A stretch of 64,000 nt of DNA from Turritopsis dohrnii. Its lineage: Eukaryota; Cnidaria; Hydrozoa; Anthoathecata; Oceaniidae. Under the pieces are notes generated by a model. It had not been told where the DNA came from. It did no database searches and saw only the letters and a program-made list of their open reading frames with translations. Positions 47,701 through 58,670 of this stretch are shown one piece after another. The translations under genes and the position numbers were made by a program. Numbering within the stretch: position 1 is the stretch's first letter; every line of letters begins with the position of its first letter. The stretch is from the NCBI GenBank assembly GCA_027922465.2, contig BQMF02000290.1, positions 310,001 through 374,000 on the forward strand, in the 5' to 3' direction.

Positions 47701-49420
47701 ATTGGTGGGTCAGGAAATAGAGGATATGCTTTCAAAAGGTGCGATAAAGAGGGTTCCTTCGTCAGAAAATCTATTCTTAAACAACATATTTCTGGTTCCA
47801 AAAAAGGATGGGGGGAACAGGCCTGTCATAAATTAGAAAAAACTCAACCAGTTTATTCCTTACACCCATTTCAAGATGGAAGGCCTGTATTTAGTGAAAG
47901 AACTTCTGTCTCCCAACGACGGGATGTGCAAAGTGGATTTAAAGGATGTATATTTTTCCATTCCCATCCATCAGAATTCGCGCAAATTTGTTTGTTTCGA
48001 GTGGCAAGGATCTTTTTATCAGTTTCTATGCCTTTGTTTTGGGTTGGGCCCTGCTCCAAGGATTTTTACGAAATTATTGAAGGTCCCAATTACCTTGCTA
48101 AGGAGATTGAAGGTAAATATTATAATACACCTGGACGATATGTTACTGATGGCAACATCTCTAACATTGGGGAGGGACACATTGATTTTCATATTGCAAC
48201 ATTTAGGCCTTGTAATCAATGTAAAAAAATCAGAATTGACCCCAACCAAGAAAATAGAGTTTTTAGGTGTTCTGATAGACTCCAACAGAATGGAAATGTC
48301 CCTTGCCCAGGACAAAATATTGAGAATTCAGGGACAATGCCAGAGTTTACTGGACCAGGAAAATGTTTCTCTAAGGGAAATGACTCAATTGATTGGAAGG
48401 CTATCTTCGACAGCTCTAGCTGTATTGTCAGCTCCCCTCCAGTACCGGTACTTATAGAGGCAACAGATAGAACAGTTAAAATATTCGGTTTGTTTCGAGA
48501 AGAGGTTAGTTCTTTCCCCTCAGGTGAGGCAGGAAATAAATTGGTGGATTCGAAACTTAAATTTGAACAACGGGAGGTCTCTACTCTGGAAACCACCTCA
48601 ATTAGTGATTCAGTCAGATGCCTCCAAGGAAGGTTGGGGGCACACTGTCAAGGGGAGAGAACAGGTGGACCTTGGACACTGGAGGAAAGCAAGCTCCATA
48701 TCAACATTTTGGAATTGAAGGCGGCAAAATTAGCCATTCTAACCTTTACCAGGAACAAGAAACATTTGAACAGCATCCACATTCAAATGGACAATATGGT
48801 GGCTCTATCTTACTTAGTGAAAATGGGGGGCACCAACAATCAAACCTTCATAAATCTAACGAAGCAAATTTGGGATTTTCTCATGTCCAGAAGGATCATA
48901 CTTACGGCAGAGTACTTACCAGGTCACTTGAATGTGGAGGCGGATCACGAGTCGAGACATGTGTCAGACTCCAGCGAATGGAAGTTAAACAAGCAAGTTT
49001 GCAGTCATCTAGGGAGTCCGGAAATAGATCTTTTGCATCCCGAGTGTCAAAACAGCTACCCCAGTACATGTCCTGGAAAACAGACCCGTTCAGTATGGGG
49101 AGGGATGCGCTCCAGTTCCATTGGGGACAGGGTTTCAACTATGCCTTCCCACCATTTTGTCTAGTAGGAAGAATTTTGGCAAAAGTCCAGAGAGATCAGG
49201 GCACAATGATTTTGATAACCCCAGCATGGCAGTCTCAAACCTGGTTCCCAAAACTAATGGAAATGAGTATAAAACATCCAATCTTATTACCACAACGCAC
49301 AGATCTATTGACAAGTCCAAAGGGGCAGGTACATCCACTAGTTGTAAACAAGTCTCTGAGGCTAGTGGCTTGGGTAGTTTCAGGAAAAAGTTATCTACAG
49401 AGGGCATATAAGATAGGGCT
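47690..49420 (+). pseudogene. DIRS reverse transcriptase and RNase H
   Basis: The RT core runs from FLVPKKDGGNRPVIN through KVDLKDVYFSIPIH, GLGPAPRIFTKLLK and the catalytic IHLDDML to EFLGVLIDSNRM. RNase H residues follow in QSDASKEGWG, INILELKAAKLA, IHIQMDNMVALSYL and HLNVEADHESR (D-E-D-D). A stop at 47834 replaces a leucine (VIN*KKLN) and another at about 48456 replaces a glutamine. Frameshifts lie near 48640 (a G run) and 49030. The C-terminus (VSKQLPQYMSWKTDPFSMGR, FCLVGRILAKVQRD) is typical of DIRS pol. Confidence 0.9.
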
Positions 49421-50344
49421 GCCAACGTTTTCTCAAAATCCAGGAGAACAGGAACAGTGGTTAATTACGAATCGGCCTGGAGAAAGTGGTATGATTGGTG
49501 AGATAGGAGAGTAATTAATTCCTTTGATTGCGATTTAAGTTTTGTTTTAGACTTTCTGGCTGAGCTTTTTCATTCAGGTCTTGGGTACAATGCGATTGGA
49601 GCTCATCGCTCAGCTATTTCTGCATATCATGACACTATAGATGGGGTTGTGGTCGGAAAACACCCTAGGGTATCTGCGTTGATGACAAGTGTATTTAATG
49701 AAAACCCACCGAAACCTAGATATTCCTTTATATGGGATGTTGAAATTGTATTAAAGTACATTAAAACTCTACCTGTGGATGACACTATTAATGATAAATT
49801 ATTGACCTCCAAACTAGTGACACTTCTTGCCTTGACAGGTGCGTCTAGGGTTTCAGAATTGACAAACTTAAACATTAATTTCCTCTCTAGAAGCCCAAAA
49901 ACTTACCTCTTTACATTTTCTAAAGTGTCGAAAACATGGAAAGAAGGAAAACCAATGCCAATACTAAAGTTTCAGGTGTATGATCATGACGAATCGTTAT
50001 GTGTGTGTAGAACCATTGATCTTTACATGAAAAGAACAAATTCTCGTAGAAATGGTAATGGACAGTTATTATTGGGGTTGGTGAAGCCTTATAAGCCAGT
50101 TACCACTAGCATGGTTTCCAGGTGGTTAGTACAAATGTTAGCAGGCATTGATACAACAGTGTTTAAAGCTCATTCAACTAGAGCGGCCTCAACAACCAAG
50201 GCCTGTAATATAGGTATTTCTGTTGTCCAGATAGTAAAACGTGGACAATGGAAATCGGATTCAACCTTCCGAAAATTTTATTATAAAGACTGCGAGCCGA
50301 TAGAGACTTTTCAATTTGGCATTTCTAATTCTATTAAGCTTTGA
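49421..50344 (+). pseudogene. DIRS tyrosine recombinase
   Basis: A phage-integrase-type recombinase inserts the circular cDNA of DIRS elements. Catalytic residues are visible: arginine in TGASRVSELTNL, the H-x-x-R of KAHSTRAAST, tryptophan in GQWKSD and tyrosine in TFRKFYYKD. One stop near 49499 replaces a residue in WRKWYDW*DRRV; the rest to 50344 is open. It is almost complete. Confidence 0.88.
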
Positions 50345-50477
50345 AGAGAGGTAGTTGATGGTATAGCTTTAAGCATCCAAGCGAGACAGGGCGGATACAC
50401 CAGTATTAGTTCGTTGGCTTCGATTTTATTCATAAAATCTAGATCACATTGCAGGCGCTTCGCGCCCTTACGTAATC

Positions 50478-50835
50478 TTCAATTATTAGACAAAGACAAC
50501 TTATTCACTATCCATCATAAAAATATCCAGAAACTAGACGTAGAATGTTCAAAGTGGTTAGAGGAATAGCTCATAAGACGTTTACTAAATTGTTCGAAAT
50601 ACACAATCTTATTTTCAACTTGCAAAAGTACAAACTGGATTAAAAAGTAAACAGTCAATTAGATATTTGGGTCCTCATATCTGGAAAATAATCCCCGACC
50701 ATATGAAAAGGGAAAAAACCTTAGAAAATTTTAAGAGGGTAATAAAATTGTGGAAACCAAGAAAATGTCCCTGTAGACTCTGCAGAAGAATCATTACAAA
50801 ATTAGGGTTTAATTAGGGTTTATTTCCATACAGAG
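50478..50835 (+). pseudogene. LINE reverse-transcriptase C-terminus (continuation)
   Basis: LQLLDKDNLFTIHHKNIQ begins right after the DIRS element. RYLGPHIWKIIPDHMKREKT and CPCRLCRRIITKLGF lie further on with frame changes. These align with the end of the LINE at 55812-57440 and pair with the fragment at 45548-46060, showing that the DIRS element interrupted one LINE copy. Confidence 0.8.
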
Positions 50836-52300
50836 TCATTTGGGAACAAAAAATTCCATCAAAACAATGAAAAAGAGCCTGTTTTATTTTTTTTAATACT
50901 AGCCTTTTTTTTATGAAATTTAATCCTTGTGTGGTCTTAGTTATTGATTATTGAGTATTTAATTATTTCAAGAAACAAAGAAAATCACAAAATGAACGTT
51001 TAGGAAGGAATTATTCCAATTTTAGTCCTAAAATGGAACTTTTGCTCATTGAAGCAAATTTTCACATTATTAGTATTAGTAAAATTTGAATGCTCTCATA
51101 TGAAATATTCCATCCTTGGTTGCTCCCTTTCAGATGTGTCAGATTTCCCTATCAGCCTTGTCGTCGCAGGTTTGTTGTTTATCCATTCTCTCTCTCTCTC
51201 TGTGGATGGCTGCTTTTGAATATTGTTTAAATATAACTATCGAAAAATACGAAAGCCTAAACAGTAGCACTGCTTAACGAGAGTTTAGGCACACAAAAAT
51301 CATTGCAATTGAAACAAACCAAAGAAAGGCAAAACAATCCTCAGAGTAATATAATTAGAAAGAATGTTATGAAAAATAAATATAAACAATCTTGTAATTT
51401 TATCAAAGGCTAAGACTAAATTTTAGTGAATGTAAATATGTTTTTTGCATTGAAATCCCATAAAATATTATAATTAGCCTATGAGTTAGTCTCTATAAAG
51501 GATTTAAACATCTACTACTCTTATTATCTCTATATCCTATGTTTGAGGGTGCATTGTTTACCTTGTTAATCATTTTCCAGAATATTCAGTTAGATTGCAG
51601 TTTACCCTGAAAGAGCAAGGAAGGTTGCAAGTATATAGCAAGTTATCAGTCAAATCTAGCTGTTCTAAAGCAAAAGCTTAACCAAAATGTCCTGGTAGAT
51701 TAAAACGGTCATCAGTGACCACATAGAACAAAACTAGGATCTGGAATTTTGGCAGAAGTTTGCATCAGACTGTTTTCAATTTATTAGGTGTCAGTTATTA
51801 TAAATGTTTCTCCAAAGGTTTTAAAAAATATATTTTCTCATAAATTGAGTTTTCATGTGTGTATACACTTGAAATGAGCATACATCTTTGGAATCAGAGG
51901 AAAGGAAAACGTATGACTTAGTAAAGGCTATGGCATCAGATCCATGACAGCTAAAAGATGTAGCAAGACTTAAGAAAGACCATTATGTTTTATTATATAG
52001 AAAGGAAGTTCATCATTGAAGTGTTATAACAAAGACGTGAATTCAGTTCGCAAAAGTAAAAACAGCACGTTGTTAACTAGTCATTTGAGTTAAAATTCAA
52101 TTACATTGATGAAAGAGTAATCAAACTGACTGAGACTGTCTGAGTCAGAATAGTTAGAACAAATAAGGGCTCAAGTGCCAGATTATAGTAGATGGACAGT
52201 CAAGCCAAAGATAAAGTCAAAGTTTAAAGAGAAACTATGTTTTCATGATCCACCTGAAAACAAAGTCATTTGGTGTTCAGAAATGAACACTAATTGATAC
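50836..52300. other. Non-coding tract
   Basis: No gene is recognised. A CT-rich run (TCTCTCTCTCTC) lies near 51189. The remainder is AT-rich. Confidence 0.4.
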
Positions 52301-52800
52301 ATGACAGATCATTGAAGAGTATGCTAGACTGAAAGGTAGCAGTGAAAGTGACACAGAAAGCAAATGTGAATTTCAACAAAAAGAATATTTCAACAAGTCC
52401 GTCAACCAGCTTAAAATTCATGCAGTGCAGCTTTAGAAATCAAAAGAATGTAAAAAGAAATTCCAGAAATGAATTGTTTGTGTCCTCCCAAATCATCAGA
52501 GCTGACATTAAAGGATTGTTTGAATCCTCCTAAACTTTGAAACCCTTTTTGTCTTGATGTTTTGATCTTTCTGATGACCCCACATTAGATGATATGTGGA
52601 CATTAAGGAGGAGTTTACACCAAAAGTTTTTATGATATTTTCATCATCAAAGGGCAAAAAATCTGTTATCTTTAAGCATGGGAATAAGGCAGATAGCAGG
52701 CTCTAAAGAGATAATTCAATTGTTGAATGGTTTTGGGCATGGTGTTTCCCATTCTATTGTTAGATCTCATAAAACAGCACTTTCTTAAATGAATATGATC
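52301..52800 (+). pseudogene. Decayed repeat-family coding region
   Basis: A frame near 52570-52790 reads DDPTLDDMWTLRRSLHQKF and SMGIRQIAGSKEIIQLLNGF then GHGVSHSIVRSHKTAL. This type of sequence recurs in multi-copy, transposon-associated proteins of invertebrates. Stops interrupt it, and a preceding stretch from 52342 encodes ADIKGLFESS. It is probably a remnant of a transposon-carried gene. Confidence 0.35.
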
Positions 52801-52955
52801 TCTGAAATAGCTCTACCATCGGCATTTCACAGTAATGTGTTGACAACTTTTGTTTGAGGGAACAGGACAGGACAAACAAAAAGCAGGCAGAAAAACAAAT
52901 CAAACATCAGTGTATATGAGTGTGTTTAAGGTGAAGCAGATCAATCAAAAAAAAA

Positions 52956-53852
52956 TCAATAGGAATTTAGAAAAGTAGATTTCAAAGTAGATTTCAGCTT
53001 AGGCAAAGACAAATCCATCAGTTTAGAAGTGTTGACTAAGTCATGACAAAATTGCCAAGACAGCATAGACTGGTGTCTTACAGATTTGAGGCCATAACTA
53101 GAGGTGCAAACAAGACGGGAGTTAATGAGGCCTCTGGTAGAGGCTCTTGTATTGTAAGCATGAGAGAAATCAACTGCAAATGTGTCGAGTGAGGGTGAAG
53201 GGAGGTTAGCATGATATACAGAATGTAACAAAGTTATATTATGCATATGAATTAAATCTGTAAATTTTATTAAACCCAATTTAGCAAATAAAGGTTCCGC
53301 TGGGGCACTAAAATCAGCAAAACACACCAAACGAACAGCACAATTTTGCAGAGCTATGATCCGTCGCATATACATAGATACAGGCTGGCCCCAAACTTGT
53401 GCACAATAATTTAAGTGTGAATCAAAAAGAGCAATGTAGATAGAAACAAGGGTCTCTCTGGGTACCATGTGCCTCAGTTTACATAGAACTCCATTGGCAC
53501 GCTTGAGTTTGACAGCGATACTATCGATCTAAGGTTTCCAATTCAAGTTAGAACCAATTCAAGTTAGAACCAAAGGTATTTAATGTGACTACTCGGAAAA
53601 ATCTTTTCACCACCAATTGACAATTTTACTTAGAAATCAACATGCTTAGAAGGGTGTTTAAAGATCAAATATTCAGTCTTTCCAGGGTTAAGAGCAATTT
53701 TGTTGGCATTAAACCAGTGCCAAAGAAACTTGAGATATAAATTAACTTTTTTGTTAAGAGATTTGAGAGATTTGCTGAAGTGAAGGAGATTCGTGTCATC
53801 AGCAAAGTGGTGTACAACAGAAAATTTAATGGCAACATTAAAATCATTAATA
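52956..53852 (-). pseudogene. LINE (second family) RT C-terminal part, minus strand
   Basis: Minus-strand frames read INDFNVAIKFSVVHHFADDT (catalytic FADD), LNPGKTEYLIFKHPSKH, then after a gap VSIYIALFDSHLNYCAQVWG, YNTRASTRGL and STLKSTFLNSY with a stop at 52956. This is the C-terminal half of a CR1/Jockey-type RT. The 5' half lies at 57905-58430, separated by a Tigger element inserted at a TA. Confidence 0.85.
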
Positions 53853-54076
53853 CAGTAGAGTCTCCATAACTCGAACAACCAGGGGGAAAAGGAAATCGTT
53901 CGAAAGATAGAGACAGTCGAGTTGTAGAGGTTTACAAGTTTTTACGAAATACCCTTATTATTTGCGGACCAGGTGAATAAAAACGGTAAATGCATCATGT
54001 ATTCTTGCATATAGGGGGGTTTTGGGTTAGTTTAAAGTCAAAGATAATGTACTTTTGTGTTTTTTTTCATAATCAA

Positions 54077-55191
54077 CTAAAAAAAGAAATCAGTAATCAC
54101 TTTCTGTTTACAAATAAAATCATGATCTTTATTGATGTTGTGATTCAGATACTTAAGGTGTACGATCATATCCTCTCCAAATTTGGAAAATAGACTCAAG
54201 TCTTCGAGGACTGTAATTGCCGAACGCACTTGATCAGCTGTTGGTCGTGTGAGATTATCCTCGTCCTTGTCATCTTCATCATCCACTTCTAATTCTTCGT
54301 CTTCAGCTCCAGTGATGTCAGCGATGATGTCAGCAGTTGTTAGACGCCCATGGGATGTACTGACTTCAATATCAAAATCAATGAAATCTTCAGTTGATAT
54401 GGTAGAATCGATATGGTCAGGGAACGTTTGCTTTATGTACGAGAGTTCAGCATCGAGGGTTGAGATTGGGTCCTCTTCTACTTCATTACTGGCTAGGCTT
54501 TTAAATGGATCGTCATCTTCGTTGATGGCTTCTTGAGCATCCTCTTGAGAAATTCCGGATTTTCGAAAACAGTTGGTGAACGTTTGGTTGGCAATGTCAT
54601 CCCACACTTTCCTGAGCATGAACATAGCAGCAAGGATGGAGAACTTAGGTATCGACGCTTTCTCATCCAACGCTTTTATCATCTTACGGACTGCTAACGA
54701 ACGATATTTTGCTTTCAGGGCACGGATGATTCCTTGATCCATAGGTTGAGTTTGTGACGTAGTATTCGGGGGAAAGAAGATTAATTCTACCCATCCCAGG
54801 TTTTCAACATGAGGATGTGCGGTACAATTATCAATAATTAAAGCAATTTTACGTTTGGAGACAGAAAATTTCCGATCAAGCTCGCGTACCCACTCTTCGA
54901 ACAGCTCTCCAGACATCCAACTTTTCTTTTGGGAACGGTAAAGCATTACCAGCAGCTAAGCCAGTAAGTCTGACCTTACTGTGCTTCCCCCCAGAGCACT
55001 TTTCACCTTTCATGTGGAGAGATTTGTTGGAAAGGCATTGGAAGAAGAGCCCAAACTCGTCGGCATTAAATATATTTTCCAGGGGATAGCGGGACAGAAT
55101 GGTAGGTAAGGTTGTCTCTGACCATGGTGCTGTCATCTCCTCAGTGACGGATCTAGATTCACCAGCGATGGTTTTGAAGGACACGCCATAC
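54077..55191 (-). pseudogene. Tigger transposase catalytic region
   Basis: After an acceptor (TTATTTTCAG, exon from 55191), the frame reads GVSFKTIAGESRSVTEEMTA, then NADEFGLFFQCL (first Asp), GGKHSKVRLTGLAAGNA, then after a frameshift with deletion near 54940 YRSQKKSWMSGELFEEWVRE, ALIIDNCTAHPH (second Asp) and PPNTTSQTQPMDQGIIRALK (third Asp). An acidic C-terminal tail ends at 54077. These are the DDE_1-type catalytic residues (D-D-D) of pogo/Tigger and CENP-B relatives. The deletion removed roughly 25 residues after LAAGNA. Confidence 0.88.
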
Positions 55192-55323
55192 CTGAAAATA
55201 ATGGATAAGAAAAACGTTCATCTCCCTAATTGTGGCTAGTGTAATTAGAGCTTTAAAGTTTTGCTCGATTCTAATTTCCCAAATCTTTAAAATTTGTTTT
55301 TGAACCAAAAAGTGAAAGAAAGT

Positions 55324-55803
55324 ATGGATGTCATGGAAGTCAAACAAGTGAAGAAATTAAAAGACATTATATGTTGCATGGAACTTCCTATCATTAAGCT
55401 TATTACGTACGAAATCGAGTCTTTTGTTATGGGTTACCATGTTTATAAAAGTAACTGGACACCCTCTGTTGGAGACGAATTTTATGGGTTTATGGAGCCG
55501 ACAAATAAGATGGATAAATATGCAGTTGCAGTCAAGAAAAGTGACGGAGAGATCATTGGCCATCTACCGCTAGGAAAGTCTGGACGATTTGCAAAAGTCA
55601 TATTTTACTTTCTGAAGAATGACAGCGCCAATATTTGCAAAATAACAATCACTGGAAAGTCATTAAACCTCGGCGATGGTTTAGGAATGAAAACTGTGCG
55701 AAGATCTTTTCTTTGTTCTTCTTCCACGTCGAAAGAGTGCTCGATGGAATTTCAAATTTGGCTGCGACATCCTTTGGAGCAGTCCCTTTTTCCAGCTCTT
55801 TGA
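55324..55803 (+). CDS. HIRAN-like domain protein carried in the Tigger element
   Basis: An intact frame from the ATG at 55324 encodes a HIRAN-like domain: MGYHVYKSNWTPSVGDEFYG, then EPTNKMDKYAVAVKKSDGEI, IGHLPLGKSGRFAK and SLNLGDGLGMK. HIRAN domains bind DNA ends and are found in HLTF-type remodellers and as orphan proteins. It lies on the strand opposite the transposase, between its HTH exon and catalytic exon. The HIRAN part ends near 55690; the last about 35 residues run antisense over the transposase helix-turn-helix exon (55811-55690) and are probably not meaningful. No partner domain is visible. Domain identity rests on motif similarity. Confidence 0.6.
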   Translation: MDVMEVKQVKKLKDIICCMELPIIKLITYEIESFVMGYHVYKSNWTPSVGDEFYGFMEPTNKMDKYAVAVKKSDGEIIGHLPLGKSGRFAKVIFYFLKNDSANICKITITGKSLNLGDGLGMKTVRRSFLCSSSTSKECSMEFQIWLRHPLEQSLFPAL

Positions 55804-55811
55804 GGGCATTA
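55690..55811 (-). pseudogene. Tigger transposase helix-turn-helix exon
   Basis: The minus strand encodes INALKELEKGTAPKDVAAKF, then EIPSSTLSTWKKNKEKIFAQ. This is the CENP-B N/pogo-type helix-turn-helix. The preceding start (MASKAGSKRKIKSKSCTIKY, ATG at 57502) lies on the other side of the LINE insertion at 55812-57440. The second DNA-binding domain expected after it is missing. Confidence 0.85.
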
Positions 55812-57440
55812 ATGATTCATTAATTAATGCGATCTGCCTTTCCAATTAAGTTAAAACTGGCAGAAGTGTCACCTGTTTACAAAAAAAAGGGATCAAACTT
55901 AGAAAAAGAAAATTATAGACCTGTAAGTATTTTGTCTAATATTTCTAAAGTGTACGAGCGTTTAGTTTTTAATCAAATGAATGGATATTTTGAAGAGATT
56001 CTCTCAAAATATCAATGCGGATTTCGCAAAGGTCATGGCGCGCAACAATGTTTGCTCAGAATGATTGAACATTGGAGAAAAGCTGTTGACAAAGGAGAAC
56101 AATTTGGTGCTGTTCTTACAGACCTCTCTAAGGCATTTGACTGTCTACCTCACGAACTTTTAATAGCTAAACTTAATGCGTATGGGATTGAAAAATCAAC
56201 CTTAAAATTCTTGTGCAGCTTTCTTATAAATAGAAGTCAATGTATTAAAATAAATGAAAAACTCAGTACCTGGGAAGACATTATTTTTGGTGTACCGCAA
56301 GGATCTATTCTTGGTCCGCTGCTTTTCAATATATTTATTTGCGATCTTTTTTTATGTGTAAATAATATTGACATCGCTAATTTTGCGGATGATAATACAC
56401 CATATACTTCTGGTCCAAATCTTGATTTCACACTGAGAAAGCTTGAATCCGCCACTAATGAAATATTTAAATGGTTTGAGATTAACTCAATGAAAGCAAA
56501 TGCAGAAAAATGTCACTTGTTGATTAAATCAGAAAATCCAGTCTTTATAAAAATTGGAGATTGTAATATTAATTCCACAAAATGTCAAAAGCTTTTAGGT
56601 ATTGAAATTGATAATAAACTATCTTTTAAACAACATGTAACTGGATTGTGTATAAATGCCTCAAGAAAGCTTAACGCAATAGTTCGTCTCTCGCCTTACC
56701 TGGATTTTGAAAAGAAAAAGTTACTTATGAATACATTTTTCTACTCTCAATTTAATTACTGCCCATTAATATGGATGTGCCATAGCAGGGAATTAAACAA
56801 TAGAATCAATCGGCTACATGAGCGATGTTTAAGAACTATCTATAATGACAGAAAGTCGTCTTTTGCTCAACTTCTAAAAAAAGAAAACTCATTCACAATA
56901 CATCAAAAAAATTTACAAAGTTTGGCCATTGAGCTATATAAAATAAAAAATGGATTATCTACAGTTTTGATGAGTGAAAATTTTAAAATAAATGGAAATG
57001 AAAAGACTTTGAGAAAAAGAAACGACTTTTCGATTCAAAATGTTAGAACAGTACATTATGGTTTAGAATCCCTAAGCTATCTTGGCCCAAAAATCTGGGC
57101 CCTTGTACCGGAGGAAATTAAGAGTTTGAAAACACTGTTTTCCTTCAAAAACAAAATCAGGAAATGGGCTCCAGAGAACTGCCCATGTAGACTTTGCAAA
57201 ACCTACATTCCTGATTTAGGATTTGTTAATGTTGGGCATGCATAGGACATAAATTCTCTGAAAATCTAGGAATATTTTATTGTGTTGTGAATTTTCATTT
57301 CTTATGCTTTGTGTAATTGTAGATTTATATTGTTGACTTTAATTAGCTAAACTATTGTAAAGCTATGTTCTTTTTTTATATATATGTATATGTAGATTCT
57401 GCATATAGTCAACGTGAAATAAAGCACAACTGAACTGAAC
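55812..57440 (+). mobile_element. 5'-truncated CR1/Jockey-like LINE
   Basis: The insertion splits the Tigger transposase between IKYK and INALKE. It contains one RT frame and a short 3' UTR with AATAAA at 57419-57424, ending in repeated AACTG-type units (ACTGAACTGAAC). No endonuclease domain is present, so it is a 5'-truncated copy. Its 5' start is only approximate (55808-55827) and no target duplication is clear. Confidence 0.85.
55827..57245 (+). CDS. LINE reverse transcriptase, open frame
   Basis: A 472-residue frame without stops. RT motifs in order are YRPVSILSNISKVYE, DLSKAFDCLPHEL (first Asp), GVPQGSILGPLLFNIFICDL, IANFADDNTPYTS (catalytic ADD), KCHLLIKSEN and KLLGIEIDNKLSFKQH. A C-terminal cysteine motif (NCPCRLC) ends the protein near VNVGHA. 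It is younger than the other LINE copies in the window because it is unbroken. It cannot be autonomous because the endonuclease is missing. Confidence 0.9.
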   Translation: MRSAFPIKLKLAEVSPVYKKKGSNLEKENYRPVSILSNISKVYERLVFNQMNGYFEEILSKYQCGFRKGHGAQQCLLRMIEHWRKAVDKGEQFGAVLTDLSKAFDCLPHELLIAKLNAYGIEKSTLKFLCSFLINRSQCIKINEKLSTWEDIIFGVPQGSILGPLLFNIFICDLFLCVNNIDIANFADDNTPYTSGPNLDFTLRKLESATNEIFKWFEINSMKANAEKCHLLIKSENPVFIKIGDCNINSTKCQKLLGIEIDNKLSFKQHVTGLCINASRKLNAIVRLSPYLDFEKKKLLMNTFFYSQFNYCPLIWMCHSRELNNRINRLHERCLRTIYNDRKSSFAQLLKKENSFTIHQKNLQSLAIELYKIKNGLSTVLMSENFKINGNEKTLRKRNDFSIQNVRTVHYGLESLSYLGPKIWALVPEEIKSLKTLFSFKNKIRKWAPENCPCRLCKTYIPDLGFVNVGHA

Positions 57441-57681
57441 TTGTATTTGATTGTGCATGATTTACTTTTGATTTTCCGTTTTGATCCTGCTTTGGACGCC
57501 ATGTTTTTGTGTAGGCTTCAACTCCGAAAAAAGACCTTCGAAAAAGGCGTTCGAATAGGCGTTCGAAAGGCTCAAGCATTCGAATCATCCGTTCGAATAA
57601 TGTAAGGCTTGCGCCACACGTAAATGTTTAAACATTTAAACGATAAAGACTCAAAACATGAGTAAAACCTTTCAAATTTTG
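57441..57681. other. Tigger 5' region with GTTCGAA repeats
   Basis: This holds the transposase start codon region (minus strand, ATG at 57502), followed upstream by GTTCGAAnn repeats (57540-57600), probably part of the terminal transposase-binding zone. Confidence 0.55.
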
Positions 57682-57904
57682 CTAAATTTTGCATAATGCT
57701 GCAGGAAAATTCGAGTTATGGAGACAAAAACCTTCAAGGAACAAGAAAATTCGTTCGAAAGAAGGGAACATTCGAGTTATGGAGATTCGAGTTGTAGAGG
57801 TTTTTTTATGAGAGTTTATTAGGAAATTTTCAAGGTGCCAGCGAATTTGTTCGAAAGAAGGAGACATTCGAGTAATAGAGGTTCGAGTTATGGAGACTCT
57901 ACTG

Positions 57905-58430
57905 TACACAAAAGAAACAATAAAGGTCCAAGGACTGAGCCTTCGGGGACACCGTGTCTGACAATAGCTATACTGGAAGAAACTCCATTTAACGCTACAA
58001 ATTGAGTACGGTTAGTAAGATATGATCTAAAAAGATCTAATGGCTTGCCTCTTATGCCGCAATGAAATAATTTTTTCAATAAGATTTCATGATCAACTGT
58101 ATCGTATGCTATCTGGAGGTCAACAAAAACGCCACAACCATAATTCCCCTTGTCCAGGGCATCCATAATTTTTTGTGCCATATTGAAAATAACATGATAT
58201 GTGGAATATTTTTTCCTGAATCCAAACTGATGGGGATAAATAACTTTAGTAGATTGAAGAAACTGATAAACTTGTTGATAAATCAGTTTCTCATAAATTT
58301 TATCCAGATTAGACAATAATGAATTAGGTCTGTAATTATTGCATAGAAGCTTAGAGTTCTTTTTATAGACAGTAGAACTTAAAAGAAAGAGAAGAAACTA
58401 GATCAGATAAAGGTTCAACACATATGTCCA
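57905..58430 (-). pseudogene. LINE (second family) RT N-terminal part, minus strand
   Basis: Minus-strand sequence reads CNNYRPNSLLSNLDKIYEKL, YPHQFGFRKKYSTYHV, GVFVDLQIAYDTVDHEILLK (first Asp) and HGVPEGSVLGPLLFLLC, then meets the Tigger end. The usual GVPQGS has become GVPEGS. It continues at 53852-52956. The endonuclease region upstream is not seen. Confidence 0.85.
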
Positions 58431-58670
58431 ATGATATAATAATTCAAAGAAATAGTGGAGAATCTGCATGAAATTAGGTATTCCAACCAGTCAAGAAAAG
58501 TGTGCGACCATGGAAAGAACCCATCAATAACATTTCACACTTTGTATTTGGGAGAAAGGAATCTGTGCAACTTAACGCACAGTACACAAATTAAACCGTT
58601 TTTGTCTGAATGAACAGGAATTTCTCCTGGAATAACTTATTCAAAGATCAATAAAAATACATCTCACATC
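58431..58670. other. Unassigned tract
   Basis: Not recognised. Minus-strand open pieces (PGEIPVHSDKNGLICVLCVK) may be old transposon or exon debris. Confidence 0.25.

Larger units (their letters stand above)
46336..50477 (+). mobile_element. DIRS-type tyrosine-recombinase retrotransposon (decayed)
   Basis: A gag-like frame, reverse transcriptase/RNase H and a tyrosine recombinase occur in the order of DIRS-group elements, which integrate by a recombinase instead of an integrase. Gag, RT/RH and recombinase frames each carry a few stops or frameshifts, so the copy is recently dead. The element sits inside a LINE (45548-46060 and 50478-50835). Its exact inverted or split-repeat ends were not resolved. 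Confidence 0.85.
53853..57904 (-). mobile_element. Pogo/Tigger DNA transposon, itself interrupted
   Basis: Inverted ends CAGTAGAGTCTCCATAACTC at 53853 and GAGTTATGGAGACTCTACTG ending 57904, with TA on both sides (53851-53852 and 57905-57906), identify a Tc1/mariner-superfamily pogo/Tigger element. TTCGAGTTATGGAGA-type subrepeats fill both ends. Transposase exons are on the minus strand. A LINE (55812-57440) splits the transposase N-terminus. A HIRAN-like frame (+) occupies the place of its middle part. Confidence 0.9.

Noticed and set aside
49421..50344. Tyrosine recombinase suggestive of a phage integrase or bacterial contamination
   Set aside because: It follows a DIRS gag, RT and RNase H in order and in a eukaryotic setting.
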